NCBI GenBank assembly: GCA_020053355.1
Contig: JAGVNI010000008.1
Span: 1-64,000 of the forward strand
DNA length: 64,000 nt
DNA from: an archaeon
Lineage (GTDB): Archaea > Micrarchaeota > Micrarchaeia > Anstonellales > Bilamarchaeaceae
Direction: 5' to 3'
Numbering within the stretch: the first letter of the stretch is position 1; the number at the start of each line of letters is the position of its first letter. Shown piece after piece: positions 20,360 through 28,992 of this stretch. Made by a program: the position numbers and the translations under genes. The notes beneath the pieces were generated by a model. It was not told the origin of the DNA. It saw only the letters and a list, made by a program, of their open reading frames with translations, and made no database searches.

Positions 20360-21204
20360 CGGGTATAATCATTCAGCATCTTCGCGACATCCCCGTGCCC
20401 GCCCTTTACTGCGTACTGGAGCGCGGTCTTGCCGCTCCTGCTGACTTTATGGATTGTGGCACGGTTCGCGATAAGGATACCCGCTTCTGCGAGATTGCCC
20501 TTCTGTGCCGCCCACATGAGGGCTGTCTGGCCGCCGGCATCCTCCGCATCCACATCCGCCCCAGCTGCAAGCAGCTTCTTTATGATGCCCTTGTAGCCGG
20601 ATTCTGCTGCATGCATCAGAATCGTCTTCCCCTCATTGTCCCTGTCTTCGAGGTTAATCTTATACGAGATGAACAGTTCTACTGCCGCCTGCCGGCCGTA
20701 TATTGTGGACAGCATCGGCGCAGTCTTGCCGCCATTATTCCGTGTGAATAGGCGCGCTCCGTTGGATAAAAGCTCGAACAATACTGCGCATGTGCCGTCC
20801 TGTGCCGAATTCATCAGCGGGGTCATCCTCCCATTCGACTCCGTGCATTCGACATTCGCTCCTGATAAGAGGGCGTTTTGCACCCCGGCCAGATTCCCAT
20901 TCCGGGCTGCGAGCAGGAGATCCATGTCTGCGACAGGGTTTGCTCTCGGCGCCGCCTGCCGGGCCGGAGGCGGGGGCAAAACCCCGGGCAATGGCGGCGG
21001 AACCACCCTTGTGGGCTGGGTAGGTGCGGATGGCACCGCCACGGTCATGGTCGGCACGTCCTCTTCGAGAACAGCCGCTGGCCAGATATGCCTCTGCCGC
21101 ACCGGAGGCGCCATCAGGACTTCCGGCGTCTTGAGCAGTCGCGCATCTCCCCGTTTTACCGCCTCGCGCACAAGGCTGCGCCTGGATTTTTCGAAAAGCG
21201 TCAT
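20356..21204 (-). CDS. Tagged ankyrin-repeat protein
   Basis: MTLFEKSRRSLVREAVKRGD tag; ankyrin repeats (NGRMTPLMNSAQDGTCAVLFELLSNGARL..., EGKTILMHAAESGYKGIIKKLLAAGADVDAEDAGGQTALMWAAQKG). Confidence 0.9.
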   Translation of the reverse strand: MTLFEKSRRSLVREAVKRGDARLLKTPEVLMAPPVRQRHIWPAAVLEEDVPTMTVAVPSAPTQPTRVVPPPLPGVLPPPPARQAAPRANPVADMDLLLAARNGNLAGVQNALLSGANVECTESNGRMTPLMNSAQDGTCAVLFELLSNGARLFTRNNGGKTAPMLSTIYGRQAAVELFISYKINLEDRDNEGKTILMHAAESGYKGIIKKLLAAGADVDAEDAGGQTALMWAAQKGNLAEAGILIANRATIHKVSRSGKTALQYAVKGGHGDVAKMLNDYTR

Positions 21205-21692
21205 CGCGTGGCCCCCGCTCCGAGCAGTTCGTGCTCTACATGCAAATGCTTGTGTTTCTGCGAATACGAAAGAGCCGTCGGGAACGGGCAGGAGCCGTAG
21301 TTGAAGTCCAGGTTCACATCCGCGTTGTATGAGATTAGCAATTTCACAAGGTCCAGGTTCCCGTTTTGCGAGGCAATCATGAGGGCAGTATTACCCCATG
21401 CGCGGGATTGCGGCGCGCCACTTATCACTGTCGCATGGGCAGAGCTTGCATCGCGGGCGTTTGGGTCCGCCCCCTTGTATAGAGCATCCTGTGCAGACGC
21501 GATATCATCATCGTATACTGCCTTCAGCAGCTGCTTGTCCAACTGGTTCAATGGAACATAGTGCGGGCTATCAGTATCGGTATCCTGGGGTGAAGGTTCA
21601 AGAGCCGGTTTCCGGACCTGGAAGCGGCCTAGTTGGATTCCGCGGCGGATTTCCAGCCTCCGGCTTTCATCAAAGAGTGCATGCATGGCCAT
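21201..21692 (-). CDS. Tagged ankyrin-like protein
   Basis: ORF track starts at 21806; internal ATG at 21692 gives MAMHALFDESRRLEIRRGIQLG; GNTALMIASQNGNLDLVKLLISYNADVN. Confidence 0.85.
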   Translation of the reverse strand: MAMHALFDESRRLEIRRGIQLGRFQVRKPALEPSPQDTDTDSPHYVPLNQLDKQLLKAVYDDDIASAQDALYKGADPNARDASSAHATVISGAPQSRAWGNTALMIASQNGNLDLVKLLISYNADVNLDFNYGSCPFPTALSYSQKHKHLHVEHELLGAGATR

Positions 21693-21697
21693 GGTAA

Positions 21698-22159
21698 TCA
21701 CTCGGTGGCTCCGTTTCGCTTCAGGAATTCCACTACCTCGGCCTTGCCGAGCTTCTTGGCGTACTGGAGCGGAGTCCTGACCGATGGAATGATGGTGCGA
21801 GAGCAATCTTCGCCGACCGGCGGGTGGACGGGTTTTAAGAAGTGGGTGTATTTCCTGTTGACATTTGCACCGTTATCAACAGCTTCCATTGCTGCAGAGA
21901 GGTCGCCGTATTGTATGGCAAGAAGCAGATACTCGTCGGGAGAGTATTTTGTTTTGCCAATCTTGAACGCCGGAGGATTGGGTTCAAATTTCACGGCCCC
22001 AAACTCATTGGATAGGGGCATGGAATGCACATCTTGCCCTCCCTCGTCCTGCCCCGGCCGGGTTTTGCCTGAAAATATATTTTCGCCCCTGCGTACAGCG
22101 GCCAGGACAGCCTTCCTCCTCCGCTCATCATAAAGGGATTTTATCGCCATGGAAATCAC
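21698..22159 (-). CDS. Tagged short ankyrin-like protein
   Basis: MISMAIKSLYDERRRKAVLAAVRRGENIFSG tag; TPLQYAKKLGKAEVVEFLKRNGATE. Confidence 0.85.
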   Translation of the reverse strand: MISMAIKSLYDERRRKAVLAAVRRGENIFSGKTRPGQDEGGQDVHSMPLSNEFGAVKFEPNPPAFKIGKTKYSPDEYLLLAIQYGDLSAAMEAVDNGANVNRKYTHFLKPVHPPVGEDCSRTIIPSVRTPLQYAKKLGKAEVVEFLKRNGATE

Positions 22160-22602
22160 TACCTTGCCCCGTTCTGCTTCAGAAATTCCGCAATCTCGGC
22201 CTTACCCAGCTTCTGCGCGTACTGGAGCGGGTTTTTCACTGAAGCATCGCTGATGCGCGCCGGGTGCTCGCTGTCGCAGTCCGGGCTTACCGGAAGGAAC
22301 ATCATCTGGTGGTTGACATCGGCACCCTTTTTCACAGCCGAAATAACGGAAGCAAGGTCGCCGCATTGGATTGCGAGCATGAGGAACGAATTGGGAGAGT
22401 AGGTCTGCTTTCCGACACGGAACCGGGGGGGGTCTGACATGAGAAGTTCTGCGCTCAGGCTTCTGCTTGGGCCCGAATCATCAGCGGATATCGCAGGCTC
22501 GGTCTGCGCCCTTCCCGAGAATATGTCTTTCCCCTGGCGTATGGCGTCGCGTACCGCCTTCCGCCTTTGCGGATCGAATAGCGATTCAATATTACCCGCC
22601 AT
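22159..22602 (-). CDS. Tagged short ankyrin-like protein
   Basis: MAGNIESLFDPQRRKAVRDAIRQGKDIFSG; NPLQYAQKLGKAEIAEFLKQNGAR; close paralog of 21698..22159. Confidence 0.85.
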   Translation of the reverse strand: MAGNIESLFDPQRRKAVRDAIRQGKDIFSGRAQTEPAISADDSGPSRSLSAELLMSDPPRFRVGKQTYSPNSFLMLAIQCGDLASVISAVKKGADVNHQMMFLPVSPDCDSEHPARISDASVKNPLQYAQKLGKAEIAEFLKQNGAR

Positions 22603-23431
22603 CAGGATGACCTCGCTGGATGCGGGCTTCCCGCTCGCACTCCTTCAGATACTCGACCAATTCAGGCCGCTTGGGGGGATTTTGGGCATGCCAGAGCGCC
22701 GTGGCATGGTTCTCGTCCTTTGCAAGGGCATCGGCATGATGCCGGATTAGCACCTTGGCAACCGTCAGATTCCCGCCGATTGCAGCGTGCATGAGAGGTG
22801 TGCGCCTGTGCTTGTCACGGGCATCTATTTCAGCAGTGTGGAATATGAGGCTGTCAGCAGCATTATGCGAGCCTGACTTTGCGGCATAAGCAAGGGCAGT
22901 CTGGCCTTCGTTGTCCTTGTCATTGACAAAAGCCGATTTTCCATATAGGAATACCAGCATGTCAAAGTCTCCCCCCTGTGCCGCCCGCATGAGGCATGTC
23001 CGCCCGAGGCGGTCCTTGGCATCCACGTTCGCGCCCCTTGCGAGAACCGCCTCCATGCGCCCCTTCTCGTCCTTTTCAAATGCGTCAATCAACTCCTCGT
23101 CCAGCGCCCTCTGTTCATTATAAGGGCGCTTGGAAGCAGCGGCTGGGGATTGTATCAGCGGCGGGGGAGTAAGATGGGGAGCCGGGGAAGGCTGCGCACC
23201 TGCCGGCGGAATCAGGGCCTGCGGAAGAGGGACCTTCATGACCGTTGGCTTGTTTGCGGAAGCTGCAGCAGGCGGCGAATCAATGAGGATGATGTCGCGC
23301 TCGTCCACATCGATTACGGACTCCTCTTCCATCGGGGTTTTCTGCGGTCTCCTGATTACTGGTTCGCCGCGTGCTATCGCCTTGCGGATTTCCGCCCTCC
23401 GGTCCTTGTCGAATATAGCCTTGAGCGTCAT
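22592..23431 (-). CDS. Tagged ankyrin-repeat protein
   Basis: MTLKAIFDKDRRAEIRKAIARGE; LGRTCLMRAAQGGDFDMLVFLYGK...GQTALAYAAKSGSHNAADSLIFH...RRTPLMHAAIGGNLTVAKVLIRHHAD. Confidence 0.9.
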   Translation of the reverse strand: MTLKAIFDKDRRAEIRKAIARGEPVIRRPQKTPMEEESVIDVDERDIILIDSPPAAASANKPTVMKVPLPQALIPPAGAQPSPAPHLTPPPLIQSPAAASKRPYNEQRALDEELIDAFEKDEKGRMEAVLARGANVDAKDRLGRTCLMRAAQGGDFDMLVFLYGKSAFVNDKDNEGQTALAYAAKSGSHNAADSLIFHTAEIDARDKHRRTPLMHAAIGGNLTVAKVLIRHHADALAKDENHATALWHAQNPPKRPELVEYLKECEREARIQRGHPDGG

Positions 23432-23437
23432 GGTAAA

Positions 23438-25459
23438 TCACATGTTCCTGTATTTTTTCGCCTCGCCGGCAGCGCCGGATGCGATTGCCGCGCGGTATCT
23501 CTGGACGGTCAGGTCAATCGCGAGCTTCACGATGTCCTTGTGCGTTGCGACATAGTGGACGGCAAGGCCTGCGGCTTCCATGTCCCTGCTCGCCTGGCTC
23601 TTCCTGCCGATTTGTATCATGAAGAACTGGTTCCTTTTCGCAAGGGCGATGAACTCGTCCTTGATGCCTTTCACGGGCTCCTGCCTGGACTGGCCTGTAA
23701 CCGGGTCAATCACCCAGGCGGAGGTATCGTTCCAGTTTCCGATTTCACCGTCTGATATCATGGAGAAGAGGACGTTCGTCCTGCCGCGGAGGCTTTCCAT
23801 CACCTTTGCGACATCGAGCGAGGTCCCTCCGCTGACAGGGTTGAGTATGAGTTTTTTCACTTCGTCGAGGCCTGAAGCGGAAAGCGTCTTGTCCGAGAAT
23901 ATCGCCGCCGATACGCCCATCTTGTGGAGGATGCGCTCGGTGTCGAAGAAGCGGAGAAGGCCGTAGAAAGCCAGCAGCGCGTAATGGTAGTAGCTCTGGT
24001 CGCCCCATGGGAGAATGGTCCGGTTTCCCCCGCCCCACATCATGCTTCCCGATGAATCGATTAGCGCCATCACGAAATCCGGGAGGTTGCGCTTCTCTTT
24101 CTTAATCGGGATGTCGATTGGCAGCCGGGCCCTTGCCACCGAGGGAGAAACCACCCCCCGGGCGCGGTCGATGCAGAGCCTGCCCATCAATATGTCGCGC
24201 GCATCATGCACGTCCGGGTCGTATGGCTCGTAGAGGAGCGGCACCAGCGGCATCTGCGCTGCCGGAAGCTTTCCTGCGGCCTTGATTGGAATCCGTTTGG
24301 AGAGGCCCGAATAATATGCATCAAGTCCTTCCGTGGTGTTGATGTAGAACGGTATGCCCTGGCCGGCTTTGCGGCCCATCATGATTTTCTCCTTGTCGCC
24401 CTTTTTCAAATCTTCGCCGGGTTTCTGCTCCGGCTTTTGCCCCCCGCCCTTTCCGTCTTCCCCTTCTTTCTGATCTTCCTTGCCTTTTCCTTGGCCCTTG
24501 CCGCCTTCTTGGCGGCCTTCCTTGCCGCCTTCCTGGCCGCCCTGCTGCTGCGGCTGGCCGGGATTGCCGGACCCAGCCGAGTACTGGAAGTTGGACTGGC
24601 CCTCGCCGGGTTCGATGAACTTGATTGCTTCACGGGTATATACGCGGGCAAGGCGCTCCCAGTGGCTGCGTGAGAGCATCGGGCTTGCAGTATCTGCCGA
24701 TGCAGGGGAGAATACATGTGTGAGGCGTTTGACGGCCTGGCCGAGTTCAGCTGACGAATCGATGAATCCTTTAAGAAGCGCCAAATCATGCTTGTTGCCG
24801 AATAGCGCGAGGTTGAGTTTCACGAAGAGAGAGTATTCCTTCGAATATGCCCCCTCGTTTTCCTGGCCCTGGAGGTACCAGAACAGGGACTGGCCGGAGA
24901 ACGCCTGCCTGCGGGCAATGCGCGTCGAGGAGATGTTGAAGTTGTCGATGATGTCGGTCACGGCGTTGGCGAAACGCATGCTGAGCGCTTTGCATTCATC
25001 CGGCTGGAATTTGCCGGAACGAAGGAGTTCCTCGTGGATTGGCTCGACGAATGTAGTATAATACAGCGGCTTGTCGAAAGGGCATCCGAATCCGCTCAGT
25101 TTCGGATATTCCCAGTGGCCTATTTCATGGAACGTGACATCGCGGAGCGCCTCCCCGACAGCGTCGTTAATCCCGAGCGTCGATAGAAATCTCCGCAGAG
25201 GGGCGCTCTCCTCGAATGCCAGGCCCTGCCGGATGGTGAAATTGACATCCCAGGTGTCCGGGTCGATGCCTGCCGAGAGGGGCTGGGGGTGGTTCTCTTC
25301 CGCCTTGACGCGTATCCTGGATTTGCTGGGCCCTTCGCGCCGGATGATGCTTTCAATCATGGTGCGGTATGCAAAAAGCCGGGCATTGTCGAAGCTGAGG
25401 TTCGGGCGAATCGCCGGCCTTCCAACACGTCTTGTAGTTTCCATCAGGACCACGTTCAA
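23438..25459 (-). CDS. Putative zincin (HExxH) / VWA-domain fusion protein, partner of MoxR ATPase
   Basis: 673 aa; DVTFHEIGHWEYP in N-terminal part; Gly/Gln/Lys/Glu-rich linker; VWA MIDAS DSSGSMMWGGG and SGGTSLDVAKVM. Confidence 0.85.
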   Translation of the reverse strand: MNVVLMETTRRVGRPAIRPNLSFDNARLFAYRTMIESIIRREGPSKSRIRVKAEENHPQPLSAGIDPDTWDVNFTIRQGLAFEESAPLRRFLSTLGINDAVGEALRDVTFHEIGHWEYPKLSGFGCPFDKPLYYTTFVEPIHEELLRSGKFQPDECKALSMRFANAVTDIIDNFNISSTRIARRQAFSGQSLFWYLQGQENEGAYSKEYSLFVKLNLALFGNKHDLALLKGFIDSSAELGQAVKRLTHVFSPASADTASPMLSRSHWERLARVYTREAIKFIEPGEGQSNFQYSAGSGNPGQPQQQGGQEGGKEGRQEGGKGQGKGKEDQKEGEDGKGGGQKPEQKPGEDLKKGDKEKIMMGRKAGQGIPFYINTTEGLDAYYSGLSKRIPIKAAGKLPAAQMPLVPLLYEPYDPDVHDARDILMGRLCIDRARGVVSPSVARARLPIDIPIKKEKRNLPDFVMALIDSSGSMMWGGGNRTILPWGDQSYYHYALLAFYGLLRFFDTERILHKMGVSAAIFSDKTLSASGLDEVKKLILNPVSGGTSLDVAKVMESLRGRTNVLFSMISDGEIGNWNDTSAWVIDPVTGQSRQEPVKGIKDEFIALAKRNQFFMIQIGRKSQASRDMEAAGLAVHYVATHKDIVKLAIDLTVQRYRAAIASGAAGEAKKYRNM

Positions 25460-25684
25460 TCATCCAGGCGGGATTTCGACTCTGATTGATACGGAGTATA
25501 TTGACGCATCTGCGCCATTTTTTTCATTGGAGCGCATTGCGGAATCCGAGGGTGAACGCATGCCATCTAGCAGAACGGGGGGAGTGGGTTTTTTCCGGAA
25601 CTTCAGTAGGCCTGTCCGTATGCCATCCCGGATTTCCTTCCTTCTTTTCTCATCGAACAGCACCTGCAGTGTCATGGGAATCAA
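25460..25684 (-). CDS. Short tagged orphan protein (74 aa)
   Basis: MIPMTLQVLFDEKRRKEIRDGIRTGLLKFRKK; abuts VWA gene, overlaps upstream gene by 4 nt. Confidence 0.65.
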   Translation of the reverse strand: MIPMTLQVLFDEKRRKEIRDGIRTGLLKFRKKPTPPVLLDGMRSPSDSAMRSNEKNGADASIYSVSIRVEIPPG

Positions 25685-26463
25685 TCCTTCGCTCCGTGAC
25701 TATCCACGGCCACCCCAAGACCGCTGGACGGCCTGTAGAAGAGATAGACGACCCGCCTGCCGCTATAGTCGACGTAGCCGTCGTCGCCGCGGGCAACAAG
25801 GCCCACCCGTTTTGTTTTTCTATACAGGTGTCTGGCAAAGCTATCAACATCTGGAGCATGTGCATCTCCAAACGGAATGCCGAATTGCGAGTCTGCCTGA
25901 TACCAGCCGTTTTGAGCGGGAAATCGCTCAATCAGGCCTGTTCTTGCGGCTCTCACAATTCTGTCATTTCCTCTAGTTTCAAGCTTGAAGTCAGGATGCT
26001 CTGTAACGAGGATGGAATCTTTCTTGTCAAGGTGCTCTTCCGGGATTGGAAAGAGATAGCGGATTTTTGTCTTTTCATCAACGTAAACAATCGCATGGCT
26101 TTTGAGCGCGTCGTTCCATTCTCCTGCTTCCCGAAACGTTCTGCCCGGCGGAACGTAGCCGGTCATTGTCCCAGTCCAGCATGGAAACGCGCCTTTTATC
26201 ATTTCCCACCCATGCCTGATGATGAGTGAGTCGATTTTTTTATTGGATGCTATAACAACTCCGGCCTCGTCTGCCCGCCGTATCGCTTCCTCCATGGGAA
26301 CTCCCGAGGATTCTGGGATGAAAACGGAAATCGATTTGATCGTCATGTTGAAGGTGTCGGAGGGTTCGGCCTGTTTTCTGAGCACTTTTCCAAAGTCTCC
26401 GCTGGCAATCGCTCCACGTAACGCATCGCGCCTTCCTTTGTCGAATAATGCATTGAATTGCAT
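25681..26463 (-). CDS. Tagged operon protein, family A (unknown function), copy 1
   Basis: MQFNALFDKGRRDALRGAIASGD; same blocks as 18813 and 19580 genes. Confidence 0.85.
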   Translation of the reverse strand: MQFNALFDKGRRDALRGAIASGDFGKVLRKQAEPSDTFNMTIKSISVFIPESSGVPMEEAIRRADEAGVVIASNKKIDSLIIRHGWEMIKGAFPCWTGTMTGYVPPGRTFREAGEWNDALKSHAIVYVDEKTKIRYLFPIPEEHLDKKDSILVTEHPDFKLETRGNDRIVRAARTGLIERFPAQNGWYQADSQFGIPFGDAHAPDVDSFARHLYRKTKRVGLVARGDDGYVDYSGRRVVYLFYRPSSGLGVAVDSHGAKD

Positions 26464-26468
26464 GAGAA

Positions 26469-26945
26469 TCAGTCCTTGGCCCCGTATCTTTCGAGCAGTT
26501 TGACGATTACCTGGTCCCCTTTCTTCTTGGCGTACTGGAGGGGCGAGGTATCGGACATGATTATGCAGTCGCCCTGCCTGTGCTGGGGCACGTGCGGGTA
26601 TCTGGCATTCAGGTTCGCGCCCAGATTAATCGCGTCTATCACTTTCGCGATATCGCCGGCCTTAATCGCATCGAACAATGACTGGTCAAGCGGTTTGGGA
26701 GTCTGGAGGCCTTCGAATGCGATGACCTGCGAATGCTGCATATCGGCTGGGTTCCCGGCAGGCCAAGCATCCGGGCCCGCGGATGGCTGCGGCACCGGAG
26801 CAGTTAGCGGAAAAATCCGGGTGGTCTCCAAATCCTCCTTCAGCGGCTTCCGGAGGGCCCTGGAAAGGTCTCCCCGTTTCACCGCGGCGCGAAGCCGCTC
26901 GCGCCTTTCTTTGTCGAAAAGTGAATTTATTGCCATAAAAGTCAC
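26469..26945 (-). CDS. Tagged short ankyrin-like protein
   Basis: MTFMAINSLFDKERRERLRAAVKRGD; LFDAIKAGDIAKVIDAINLGANLNARY...SPLQYAKKKGDQVIVKLLERYGAKD. Confidence 0.85.
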   Translation of the reverse strand: MTFMAINSLFDKERRERLRAAVKRGDLSRALRKPLKEDLETTRIFPLTAPVPQPSAGPDAWPAGNPADMQHSQVIAFEGLQTPKPLDQSLFDAIKAGDIAKVIDAINLGANLNARYPHVPQHRQGDCIIMSDTSPLQYAKKKGDQVIVKLLERYGAKD

Positions 26946-27346
26946 TCCTTTGCCCCGTGCTTCCTGAGGACGTCTTCGACGTCCTTGTGCCCGAGCCTTT
27001 TCGTGAGGGCGAGCGGCGTCTCCAGCGAGAACATGACCGTAGCCTCCGGTTCGCTGCCGCTGAATACGCTGGATGGGTCTATGGCATTCACGTCCGCGCC
27101 CCGCTCAATCGCATCCTTTACTGCGGAATATTCGCCGGTCCGGATTGAATTGAAGAGCGTTTCATTGAGAAATTTCTGGCGATAATCCACGGATAGCCCG
27201 GCTTGTGCGCCATCTTCCGCATTTCGCCCGGCCAGTTTGCGGCGGCCAAAATCGAGACTGCCGTCCCGTAAGCCTTTCCGGATTTCCTCTTTCCGGTTCT
27301 TGTCGAAAAGCGCGCGAATCGTCATGGAAGGCACCTTCAGCATCAT
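26942..27346 (-). CDS. Tagged short ankyrin-like protein
   Basis: MTIRALFDKNRKEEIRKGLRDGS (start may be the internal ATG at 27325); LFNSIRTGEYSAVKDAIERGADVNA...TPLALTKRLGHKDVEDVLRKHGAKE. Confidence 0.8.
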   Translation of the reverse strand: MMLKVPSMTIRALFDKNRKEEIRKGLRDGSLDFGRRKLAGRNAEDGAQAGLSVDYRQKFLNETLFNSIRTGEYSAVKDAIERGADVNAIDPSSVFSGSEPEATVMFSLETPLALTKRLGHKDVEDVLRKHGAKE

Positions 27347-28944
27347 CCTGAACCTGAAAGCGCCGCCTGGAGCAGCCCGGTTTTCCTCGCATCGTCCTTC
27401 TTCCTGAGTTCCGCTTCCATGATGCCGTGGGCGGTCGCAAATGCGGGGTTCTCCTCCACCGCCTTCGAAATCGCATCCACCACCTTCCGGGCTTCATCAT
27501 CGTCGCCTGCCTGGGACGCGGATATGAATTCCGTCAGGAGGATTCCCGCGTCATGGAAGCTGTCGACGTCAATGGCCGAGGAGAGGTCCTTGAACGTTGC
27601 ATCGAGCATCTCCTTGTGCGTCATGTCGAGCTGCTTCGGCAGTTCGGCCGGGATGAACCTCCGGTCGTATGTGAGCGCGAGCCGGAGCGAATCCAGGAAC
27701 GAGCCTAAAAAGTCAGTGTAGCCGACCGGCTCTACGTCCACGCTCTGGCTCCGAAGAAGCTCGGATTCGACCGAAGCGGTCTTGAAGATGGCGAACCCAA
27801 GGCGGGCCGCGTGCTTGAGGGTTCTGACCGACACGTCGGAAACGTACGAGATAATCCTGCCCCCTTCGTGCTCGCCCATCAGGTGGTCCCTCCATCCGTC
27901 GTCCTGCGCCTTGTCCAGGCGCCTTTGCGAGACGTCCACATAGCGGAACTGGTTGTAGGCGAATTCCGAAAGCAGCGCCAGCGTCGCCAAAATATCCGGG
28001 TCTTCTAGGCGCTTCTGCGTGAGATAGCGGTGCGCGCCGAGGACGTCCGCGCTCAAATCACCAAGCGGGATGCGGCTTTTCTCGACGTCGGCGACCATGA
28101 TGGAAGCGATGTCGCCCTGGGCATGCTCTATTTCATCGACGTTTATGATGAGCGGGATGCGGTCGAGGAGAGCGATGTCCTCTTCGAAGACGCCGGGGTG
28201 TTCGCCGTTGATTGGCGGGTTGCCGGTGGCCACCGCCAGCATGTACTCGTCGCTTCCAAGGTAGTATTTCTGCCCGCGGATTTCGACATAGCCGTCGACC
28301 AGGTTGAGGAACTGGTTCTGGAGCACGCCCGGGACGCGGTTCAATTCGTCTATGAGGGCGAAGATGTACTTCATCGTCTCGGCGACCTGGTAAATCTCCT
28401 CATCGGTCTTCCCGTGGAGGTTCAGCCTCATGAAAAGGTCCTTGAGGTTGAGGTTCACGTCGCCTCGCAGGTAGAGGCCGCGGTCCCCGAAGACCGAGCG
28501 CCGCATGGTTTCGGCAAGGAGCGTCTTTCCGCTTCCGCGCGAACCAATCAGGTACATGTTCGTGCCGCTCTGGATTGCCACTGCGACAAGGTCGTTAATC
28601 GTGAATGCCGTGTTCCCGCAGACGACGACGGGAGTCTCGTTAACGAAGGACGCCTTCAGGCGTTCCCTCAGGTCCAGGAAATTCGCAAAAAGCCTGAGGT
28701 CATTCATCATAGGCGGCAGGCCGGATTGACTATGGCCTGATGCATTGGAAGATGAGATGATTATCGGCGGGGGGGAGGTGGCGACCGGCGGTTCCGGGGC
28801 CAAAACTGCCGGCGGTTCCGCAAGGGGCTCCGGCGCCTTCTGATGATGCAGCGGCGGGGGCTGGCGGAGCGTCGGGGGTTCCAAAACTTTTGGGCCGGGG
28901 ACGGCGCCCTTCCCACCTCTGATGAATCTGTCAGCGTTGCTCAT
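27343..28944 (-). CDS. MoxR-type AAA+ ATPase with Pro-rich N-terminus
   Basis: LIGSRGSGKTLLAETMRRSVFG (Walker A), FALIDELNRVPGVLQNQFLNLVDG (Walker B/sensor region), ATGNPPINGEHPGVFEEDIALLDRIPL. Confidence 0.9.
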   Translation of the reverse strand: MSNADRFIRGGKGAVPGPKVLEPPTLRQPPPLHHQKAPEPLAEPPAVLAPEPPVATSPPPIIISSSNASGHSQSGLPPMMNDLRLFANFLDLRERLKASFVNETPVVVCGNTAFTINDLVAVAIQSGTNMYLIGSRGSGKTLLAETMRRSVFGDRGLYLRGDVNLNLKDLFMRLNLHGKTDEEIYQVAETMKYIFALIDELNRVPGVLQNQFLNLVDGYVEIRGQKYYLGSDEYMLAVATGNPPINGEHPGVFEEDIALLDRIPLIINVDEIEHAQGDIASIMVADVEKSRIPLGDLSADVLGAHRYLTQKRLEDPDILATLALLSEFAYNQFRYVDVSQRRLDKAQDDGWRDHLMGEHEGGRIISYVSDVSVRTLKHAARLGFAIFKTASVESELLRSQSVDVEPVGYTDFLGSFLDSLRLALTYDRRFIPAELPKQLDMTHKEMLDATFKDLSSAIDVDSFHDAGILLTEFISASQAGDDDEARKVVDAISKAVEENPAFATAHGIMEAELRKKDDARKTGLLQAALSGSG

Positions 28945-28972
28945 ATAGTCACAGGTATATACTTATGGCAAC

Positions 28973-28983
28973 AATTTAAAAAG
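28973..28983 (-). promoter_or_regulatory. Candidate TATA element of MoxR operon (TTTTTAAATTG)
   Basis: AT-rich element about 30-40 nt upstream of ATG 28944, within ACAACTCTTTTTAAATTGT. Confidence 0.45.
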
Positions 28984-28992
28984 AGTTGTTAT

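Noticed and set aside
21201-21806. Full 201-aa ORF as annotated in the track
   Set aside because: First 38 residues overlap the upstream gene in another frame; the conserved tag starts at ATG 21692.
24400-24600. Repetitive GGC/GAA-rich tract as a DNA repeat array
   Set aside because: It encodes the charged low-complexity linker of the VWA protein; not a CRISPR or satellite.
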